Source: Sistotremastrum niveocremeum HHB9708 (taxonomy: Eukaryota; Basidiomycota; Agaricomycetes; Sistotremastrales; Sistotremastraceae). Taken from it: 64,000 nucleotides of DNA. Each line of letters opens with the position of its first letter. Position 1 is the first letter of the stretch. Location of the stretch: assembly GCA_001630475.1 (NCBI GenBank), contig KV419398.1, positions 595,825-659,824 on the forward strand, written 5' to 3'. Made by a program: the position numbers and the translations under genes. The notes beneath the pieces were generated by a model that saw only the letters and a program-made list of their open reading frames with translations, was not told the DNA's origin and made no database searches. Of the stretch, positions 56,605-64,000 are shown one piece after another.

Positions 56605-59438
56605 CAATTGCCGTAGAAGATTCCACGACCGTTGGTGCCGATGTAAACGCTGGAAAAGACAGAAATGAGGGCGATGCAGAACCATACTAGACCAAGCATA
56701 CCGTCTGTAGATTCTTGGGTCTCCGGCGAGAAGCGCTCCCGATACGGATCCGAATCTGAACTGAGGAGTGTCGATTTCTGTGCTCAAGATCAGATCCTAT
56801 GCTGGTAATGCATCTCTGAAATGACGTACGCGACCAAGAACCGCTGTTGTTGTCGGTTCTGTAGAATCCGGCTACACCATTGACAGTGCCTGCAACGAAC
56901 ACAGATGGAGTACCACCAGTCGTCGAGGGTGCTCCGACTGCGACCGCGTAACCCTGGGTCAAGCCTCCAGAGAACCCGATAACAGTTTTGCCGAAATCGG
57001 TCGAGTGCCACATGCCGTGCTCGGTGGTGGTCCAGAGTTCTCCAGCCTTGCCAAGGTTGTTTACGGCGATACCGTTTGAAGACTGCGCTGAGCCGAGGAC
57101 GTTGGTCAAAGTGAATGTGGCACCGCCATCCTTGGAAACGTAAAGGCGGCCGTTGGCGGCACCGTAGACCTTTTATAAATTCATCAATGTGGCAAACTAG
57201 CCAATGATCACTTGAGACGACTTACGTAGGCATCATTAGACTTATCAGTCGCAATAATAGCATTCGAGGGAATGCCAGTGGAAGCGACGAATGCACCACC
57301 GTTCTTAGCGACATAAACGCCACTTCCAGGTGTCCAGATAATTGACGTGGCATTAGCAGAGTAGGCAACCTTGCCGCTTGAAAGAGATCCAGCGTTTGCG
57401 TATTGCGTCCAGGTGTGACCGCCGTCAGTAGAAGTAGCCAATTGACCTGCAGATCCTCCAGTGCGGACCAAGCTGAGGGGCTGGTTGCCAGCATAGTCGA
57501 TACCATTGCTGGTTCCCCAAACTGGAACATGGAGGGTGGGGGGAGCAACGTCCAAATTATCGTGCACCCATCCACCAATATCACCTACAACTGAAACAAG
57601 ATGTGCTCCGGTGGGGGGCGAGACGAGACCGAGGACTGCGGTCTAAAGGCAGATCAGGCAAGAGCTACTGATGGTGGAGAGGAGAACGCACTTCTTCGAT
57701 GCCCTGGGAGAGACAAGCGAGGGTGATGTTGTGAACGGTATCCCATTGCTCGAGGTTGTGACTGCCGTAAAGAGTCAGACCAGTTCCGTAAAGGAAATGA
57801 TTGGAATCGAAAGGATCAATCTGAAGGCCTTCGATACCCCATCCAATCTGCTTGGTATCACTGGCATTGAATAGTTAATTCCCGATGTAACCAATCCTAT
57901 GAAGTGACGCACGTGGTGTAGGACTGGATCCAGGGAGCGACGGAGATATCCCAAGTGTAATCGCGAGTGATCGCAAGTTGATACTGGCATTGTGTGAGTC
58001 AAAGTCAAAGATGGCTTGGGTCCCGGCTTACGTTGGGCGGAGGGTAAGAGTAGTTGTAGAGGGTAGACCAAGAAGCGCCGCCATCCAAAGACCTCCAGAT
58101 CTGAGCATCGGGATAACTGAAAGAGTTAAAACATCAGAAGACGAGGCAAAACACGTGGCTCGTTGTCTTACTATTGATTCAAGCTGGCAGCCATGACGAC
58201 ACCTGGGCGCTGGGCATCAATAGAGATACCACCGAATCCATACGAGTCTAACATAGAACACGTGAATATTGGAAAACTCAATTGGTGGACCGAAGCTTAC
58301 TGTCTGAAATGGCCTGAGCGGGGGTGATGTTGCTCCAGGTGCCAGCGGTGATGTTATATTTGTACATTACACCGTGGCTTCCATCGAAAGGTCCAGATTC
58401 TGTATCCAATTTCAGCAAGACTCACGCGAATAGGAGAGCAATGCTAACCGTCGACGTATGTCACGTATATCGACTTTTCGGCGGGAGCGAGGATACCGTG
58501 GTGAGGCAAGTAGTTGGTGATTTGACCGGGAACAGCAGTGACTGCGATCAAATGATAAGGAAAATGAAGGACTAGAGATGTGATTACACTTACAAGTGGC
58601 ACCAGCATCAGTGGAGACCCAGATGCTAGGAGAGCCAATGGATTCGACACCAACGAAGATGCGAGACGTTCCTGCGGCGGTAGAGGGTCCAGTGGTATCG
58701 ACGACGATCCAACCAACACCAAGAGGATCACTGTTGTATCCTGAGGTGTCGCTCGGGGTTTCAGCGAATGTTCCCGTTGCGGTCAAGCTTGTCTTAGTCC
58801 AGGTCAGGCCGGCGTTCGTAGACTTCCAAAGACCATGCCCTGAGCGAGCACCGAGATAGAGGACGTTGTTGTTGTTGGGGTCAATGACCAGACGTTCTCC
58901 GGCTCCACGTCCGGGCATGTTGCCTCCGACTTTGAAGGGAAGTGGGATGGACGTGAAGGTGGCACCTTGATCGGTAGACTTCAGGATAGTGCCGTTGTTG
59001 GGATCCTGGAACGCCAGTTATTTCCCATTCAATCATTGAAGGATGATACAAGGCGTACCCATGAGTTCGTGTACAGGCCGACCTCAATGTACAAGTTGTT
59101 AGGGTTAACGGGGTCGGTTGCGATTGATTCCGTTCCCCAATAGTCAAACTCGGCGTTGTTGGCCCAGTCAACCAGCGGAATCCATGAGTCAGTAGCGGGG
59201 GCGTACTTGTACGCGCCTGGAACCTCGAGTGAGATAGGGAGCCCAAAGGGAAGGAAAAATAGAACGCACCGCCAATATCAGTACGCAGGAACGCGAGGTT
59301 CTTTTGCTTGGTATTGAAGATGACATTGCCAACCCAACCACCACCACCGCCAGTGTGTACATTTTTCCATGTATAGGCCTGGGCGGCAACCTGGGAAGCG
59401 CAGGCTGCCACACCTACGAGGAACGCAAGAGAGTGCAT
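56605..59438 (-). CDS. GH74 xyloglucanase, secreted
   Basis: Glycoside hydrolase family 74 enzyme acting on xyloglucan in plant primary walls, built of two seven-bladed propellers of Asp-box-like repeats. Start at 59438: signal peptide MHSLAFLVGVAACASQVAAQ, then AYTWKNVHTGGGGGWVGNVI and LAFLRTDIGGAYKYAPATDS, the region holding a catalytic Asp. Further blades show WGTESIATDPVNPNNLYIEV, NVLYLGARSGHGLWKSTNAG, GLTWTKTSL, GSPSIWVSTDAGATWTAVPG and GFYRTDNNSGSWSR. The last exon ends RVYIGTNGRGIFYGN at 56605. About eight introns of some 50 nt. No CBM1 is attached. Together with the AA9 and CBM1 genes 4-8 kb away it forms a small plant-wall degradation group. Confidence 0.93.
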
Positions 59439-60556
59439 AACGGGGAGTCCGGGTATTACTCGCAGCCCTCGAGAGACTGCTCGTCGCCACGTCTTATACT
59501 CCTTGCTTGTTTTCCGTACAGAACCTTTCTGACTACGGCCGGCAGCGATCTAACTTGGCGAAGGTGATGCCAATAATAAGGGAGCTAAACGGAACATTCA
59601 CGGCGATGCCTTCTTCGTAATTAGAGAGCAGTTCATCTGAGATCGCGTGAATGGCCATGACTATGATGGCATAGTGGTCAGATGTCTGCAATTATTTGCG
59701 GTCGACAGGCAGGACGAGACGGGATCAGAGGTGCTGGACGGAAGTTCGGCGATACTTCCAGCTAACTTCTCGAGGTCGTTCCAGGGTGGCCGACCGATTG
59801 GCAAGAGCATGACTGCCTGCGTCATTCCACGCGATACTGGTGAGGTTGAGTGTCATCCCGAGGAGGCCAACGTCGTCCTCGTTGAGGTCGCCACAAGTGG
59901 AAGCATCGAAGTTGAGTCGGACGGCGGAATCGGAACGCACTTCAAATTTGCAACTCTCTTCAGAGCCATCTCGGTCTGGGAAATAATAGTCTCGATAACA
60001 TCAGCAAGTGGATCGTATGCAACGGAATAATGTAACGGCGGCTTCCAAACGACGTGCAACTCACCCGCTGAATGCCCACCAAAGCCGAACTTGTCACGAA
60101 GAGTCGGCTGAACACTGGCTAAACAGTCTTTGACATCGTCTGGCCGACTCGCTTGTACACCGAGCCGAACAGCGCCCCTGGAGACTACTTGGAAAATAGG
60201 GTGCAGCGATCGGACAAAAAGTCGGGTTTTCCGAGTCCAGGCAGACGTTTTGCCCAACAAATCCAACATATTGACAAGATACGCAGGCGTCGAGTAAAAC
60301 AGAATTATATCCTGGCTACATGTCAATGTACAGCATAGGTATCGAGTAATGACACAGGGAAAACTACAAATCAACGAAGGACTGAGGTACAGCAAGAATC
60401 CCCGAATAGACGCATGGCATAGAACGAGAGGCCGGTACAATTCTCGAAAAGACAGAATGAGGGAAACAGTCGCGAGAGAAAGAAAAAGGGAAAGGGAATA
60501 TACTGGTACAATGTACAACACGTCGGAAAATGACAGACGACCGATGGATTTACAGG
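59439..60556. other. Intergenic with uncertain open frames
   Basis: The left end is the GH74 promoter. Overlapping frames on both strands (59647..60030 + and 59853..60269 -, the latter MLDLLGKTSAWTRKTRLFVR onward) have no domain and no clear splice partner. A short gene on the minus strand is possible. The right part is probably the 3' untranslated region of the coiled-coil gene. Confidence 0.35.
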
Positions 60557-62420
60557 TCAAGGAGAGAACTCGATGCCAAGAGCTGCGCCTATGTTGGCCA
60601 ACTCATCCAGTATCAAGGGCGTATTGAAGGAGGACTCCGTCTTCCCGGGACTATCGATGATGACAGCAGCGGGAGAGAGCTGAGCGTCAATATTGGCGAG
60701 CGGAGAACCAGTCGTATCGACCGACTCGGTCGACGAAGAAGGTTCAAGCGCCGGCATATGTATACCGAGGCCTTCCTGAGAGGCGGAGGGCGTTGTCGTC
60801 GTAGATGGAGTAGCCTTCATCACCGGAGAAGTGATCGTGATATGTGGCATCGACGATACTCTTCTTAAGTGAGCCCCAGGCGACATCGATCCCTTCCCTG
60901 AAGCTAAGGAATCACGGTGTGTCTCATTCCAATTCGTGACGATCCACTTCAAGCCTGCCGTCTCCTGTGCCTTAGCCTTCGCCTCCATCTCGAGTGCCTC
61001 GACGCGTCGTTCGTAGGATGCCCGCTCCGCCTCGAGGCGAGCTGTGACCTGGAGGAGATGCGAGGCCAGCGCGTCAAAGCGCGACCGTTGGGTTCGCAGC
61101 GCCTCGTATAGCTCGGCATTTGAGAGCGTTTCGGGCGGCTCATTAGCGGAAGCGCGCTTCGAAGATTTTCTGTCCGACTTATCAGAGCGAGGAGAACCTG
61201 TATCTTTCGAAGCTCTCTTGGAGCTGAAAGATAGTCGAGGGCTCGACATAGGCGAAGGAATAAGAGGAGAGTGAAGACTGGGAGTATTGGTGTCGGCGAA
61301 GGTCACAACGGATGGATGACGTGTTGAATTTCGAGGGCTAGACGCAATGGTGGCATGTTGGCTGTTGGGTCGGGGGGAGCTATGCTGAGAAATAATTGAT
61401 GTACCTCGCGGACGAGGTGGTGGTGTTGAGGTAACGCCAATCGACCTGGGCGAGCCCTCGGGAGTAAAAGCTTCCATGAATGAAGCGTTAGGACTAGTGG
61501 GCGGAGCTGGAAGGGGTACATTCGGTGGAGGAGCGGGGGGACAGGGCGGGACGTTATGCTCGTGGAATGCTTGGCGAAGCGACATGCGGTCGGTAGCAGT
61601 AGAGGCGCGTCGAGCGTTACTTGCGCATGATTCTCTCTTGCGAGGAACCTCTACTGATGCCTTTCTGATTGGTGAGGGTGGAGATGGACGATCCGCTGTC
61701 ACTGGTGCGGTGCTAGCTCCAGTTAGCTCGATGGAAGATGACTGTCTCCTGAGAGGCGCTATGGAGTACGGATGGGTGGGGGCTTCGCTAAGAGGACGAG
61801 AAGAGAGAGTAGCAGTCGTAATGGACAGTTTGGGAGTTGAGGAAAGCTTTGGCGTGGTCGATGGGTCTAAGAGATCTGGAACTGGTACTCTAATGCGGGA
61901 TATAAGTATGGGACGCATCAGAGAGACTGGAACACGAACCGACGAAGAGGTTCGCTATCAGAACGCGAAACAGAAGTAGTGAGAGCATCCTGCTCCTTCG
62001 GCGACGCGTTTGACGCGTCGGGTGCACCTTCCCAGACACGATTCAGCGGTGTTCGACGCGCGTTGGGAATCGTAGGAGGCGCAAAAGGGGGCGTATCATC
62101 GCGACTTGGACTGTCATAGCGTATAGTCGTTGTCATTAGAACACAGAGTCCTTGAAAATGTGATGAAAGACGTACGCATAATTGATGCTTCTCGATAGCC
62201 CAGCTAGAGAGGCGTCACTAGCGCAAGCGATGCTCTCGGCTCTCATCTCTTTATCCTTTTTGCCCCGACTTCCAAACAAAAAGCTAGTCACTGATCTCTT
62301 CTTGTTCAATTGGGGCGTTTTGGCTTTGTTCCAGCTGCTAGGTGGGATATTGGAAGATGATAAGTGCCCTCTTGGAATAGGCGACATCTCGCGTGTGTCG
62401 CCGCGTGGAATACAGGACAT
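60557..62420 (-). CDS. Unknown Ser/Pro-rich coiled-coil protein
   Basis: Three exons. MSCIPRGDTREMSPIPRGHL (from 62420) continues to SLAGLSRSINYA and joins SPSRDDTPPFAPPTIP after an intron at about 62.12-62.17 kb. A second intron at about 61.90-61.95 kb joins EPLRR to VPVPDLLDPS. The protein is mostly disordered, rich in Ser, Pro and Arg, with polyproline stretches (PPCPPAPPPNVPLPAPP). It has one clear coiled coil at about 60.95-61.14 kb (LRTQRSRFDALASHLLQVTA, RLEAERASYERRVEALEMEA). The C-terminus is acidic/hydrophobic (LILDELANIGAALGIEFSP). Such architecture suggests a scaffold, perhaps in cytoskeleton or polarity. No named family recognised. Confidence 0.7.
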
Positions 62421-62743
62421 GTCGTTTGATCTTGGACTGAGTTGATGACTTTAATATGAGAATGAAATCGCAGTGGTTCAATGATGAGGCAGTGGAATGA
62501 AAGTGGGCGTATGAAGCTGGAGTGCGGTCGATCGCGGCGGTAGAGGTTTTTAGAACATATCACGTGTAAGCGAGAACGAGGCGCATATAGACGCCGTATA
62601 CACGATGCATTTTAATTACATTTTGAACATTCCAGAACATAGTCCTAGGCTATATCTGGAAGCGAGTATCAAAGCAAGCAGAACAATGAAAACAAAGGGT
62701 CAGTATGCAGGAAATGAAAGCGATGGGTGGTGCTATAAGGAGA

Positions 62744-63900
62744 CTATCGAAGCATTTGCTCTTTCATGCTAGCCCTTACAAATTTGGGATCGGGCTCTTC
62801 GACGGCCAATTCGACAGCGAGCACATGGCGATTGAAAGACAGCATCGAGACACCGAAACGATCTCGCCTTCTCGGTTCCCAGCCCTAAATGAGCACAGAT
62901 AATTAATTTTAGTCATTGTCTCGACAAGTAAGGGTATAGTGGGCTTACATCAGGGAGTTTCTCTTCTTTAAGCCAGACGCTAAGGTCATCCAGTTTTCCG
63001 CCGAATATTGTCGTCATCGTCGCCGCACTGAAGCACAGAACAGCATTCAGCGGAATCTTCTCCGGATACATATTACGAAGACTTACTTATTACTTCCGAA
63101 GAGTTTATGGAAAGTATCAAGGGTGTATTGAGGATTCGTAAGGCGGGATTCGACACGGCGGATACCGCTAAATACGGCGAGATCGCTATCCGTCAGAAGC
63201 TTTCGTCCTCTGGAAGAGAGCGGGTCGATCCCGGTCGCACAGTTAAGGAGGCGATCAATGGTATGATGGTGAGGAGGGTGCTGCTCAGGCTCATGACAAT
63301 GATCCATGCCTGGAGTTGTGGATATGAGCCTATCCCGTCGGAAGAAAGAAATGTTCAAACTCACGTGTCAGACTCGCGTCGTGTTCGATACCATTATGCA
63401 CATTAAAATCGTTCAGATCGACAGTATCTTTGAAGTAGTCTCTTCCTAGCATTTGGGCTGCATAATGGGGTACGAAAAATGAGAATGTGGGCGAGAAATT
63501 GTAGGTGTCTTGGATGGCAGCCGATATGTCTTTGAACGAGAGTTTGCGGCCGTCTCGAGCAAGAATTCCGTGATTGCACATTGCATTCAAGGCAGGACAG
63601 GCACTCCTATTATAAATCGATGAGAATCGGTGTCGATAAAACCCCTATCGATGGCTAAGAGCACGACACTCACCGCGAGTCAGACTCGAGAGGGGCTCGA
63701 TATTGAGGCCAGAGTCCTTTTGCTCCTGGCTTCGGGTACGGGATGACCTTTCCCATGGGCTTCTGTGGTAGGACGACATTGAGGATGGTTATGACGAGGT
63801 CGACGCTGAAGAACGCGGTTGCGCTCAGGACACGAAAAACGATCGCAGCAGCAGCGAAGGTCAGTTTTCTTCCCGCTACCAGCAGAAATGGTCGCGGCAT
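62744..63900 (-). CDS. Heme-thiolate peroxidase (UPO/chloroperoxidase family)
   Basis: Fungal heme-thiolate peroxidase that uses peroxide to oxidise or oxygenate organic substrates. The start at 63900 (MPRPFLLVAGRKLTFAAAAI) gives an N-terminal hydrophobic helix and no cleavable secretory signal that I can see, as in the intracellular short type. After the first intron SACPALNAMCNHGILARDGR holds the heme-ligand cysteine; the usual PCP is ACP here. NFSPTFSFFVPHYAAQML and VHNGIEHDASLTR follow, the EHD being the acid-base and cation site. The next exon has HTIDRLLNCATG and RRVESRLTNPQYTLDTFHKL. Then come MTTIFGGKLDDLSVWLKEEK and GWEPRRRDRFGVSMLSFNRH, ending MKEQMLR at 62744. It matches the family over its full length. 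Confidence 0.9.
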
Positions 63901-64000
63901 TCTGGAGTCACTGGGGGACGCTTGGAAAGAGGCTTGGGAAGGAACTGGGAGGCAGGTCGTGGCAACGAATTCATGGTCTTTGTGAGATTAAAAGTGATCA
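63901..64000. other. Right edge, peroxidase upstream region
   Basis: Only 100 bp upstream of the peroxidase ATG are in the window; no element is recognisable. Confidence 0.3.

Noticed and set aside
59853-60269. Possible minus-strand gene (MLDLLGK...)
   Set aside because: No family resemblance, no clear second exon, and overlapping frames on the other strand.
1-64000. tRNA genes
   Set aside because: I looked for the TTCGANTC B-box pattern with matching acceptor stems and found no convincing case by eye; a tRNA search program would be decisive.

Overview
This window looks like the nuclear genome of a wood- or litter-decaying basidiomycete (Agaricomycetes). The genes are split by many short (about 45-60 nt) GT-AG introns. 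Protein families typical of that group are present: an AA9 lytic polysaccharide monooxygenase with a CBM1, a GH74 xyloglucanase, a heme-thiolate peroxidase (UPO type), questin-oxidase-like proteins, an expanded F-box-like family, a fungal kinase-like protein and a PIF1-type Helitron.

Layout. 0.5-6.9 kb: one large ABCC/MRP transporter (-). 7.9-12.7 kb: three F-box-like paralogs (-). 14.0-15.9 kb: questin-oxidase-like gene 1 (+). 16.2-22.4 kb: an AlaX-type alanyl-tRNA editing protein (-), a small putative mitochondrial protein (+) and a proline-rich protein of unknown function (-). 23.3-24.2 kb: an 886-bp foldback element with about 350-bp inverted arms. 24.3-33.4 kb: an unknown protein (-), UDP-glucose 6-dehydrogenase (+), serine palmitoyltransferase subunit 2 (-) and HMG-CoA lyase (-). 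33.6-37.2 kb: two further F-box-like paralogs (+). 37.4-41.9 kb: a 5'-truncated Helitron (-) interrupted by a 98-bp palindromic insertion. 42.0-43.8 kb: questin-oxidase-like gene 2 (-). 44.8-50.1 kb: a secreted SurE-type phosphatase (-), a hAT-type MITE with 8-bp target duplications, a kinase-like protein lacking the HRD aspartate (+) and a PHO13-type HAD phosphatase (-). 50.6-59.4 kb: the AA9-CBM1 enzyme (+), a 69-residue secreted protein that is essentially only a CBM1 (+), a seven-helix receptor-like gene (+), U6 snRNA (+) and a GH74 enzyme (-). 60.6-63.9 kb: a coiled-coil protein (-) and a heme-thiolate peroxidase (-).

How the genes relate. The central metabolic block is bracketed on both sides by F-box-like plus questin-oxidase-like paralogs, which suggests duplication and rearrangement around it. 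The 50-59 kb block groups secreted proteins for cellulose and xyloglucan attack around a receptor-like gene.

The most unusual signal is extremely small exons inside well conserved enzymes. A 6-nt and a 28-nt exon are needed to rebuild the HMG-CoA lyase active site. An 18-nt exon encodes the Rossmann glycine motif of UDP-glucose dehydrogenase. A further 6-nt exon is likely in the AA9 gene. All exon joins were read by eye from splice signals and family conservation; none was tested against transcripts.
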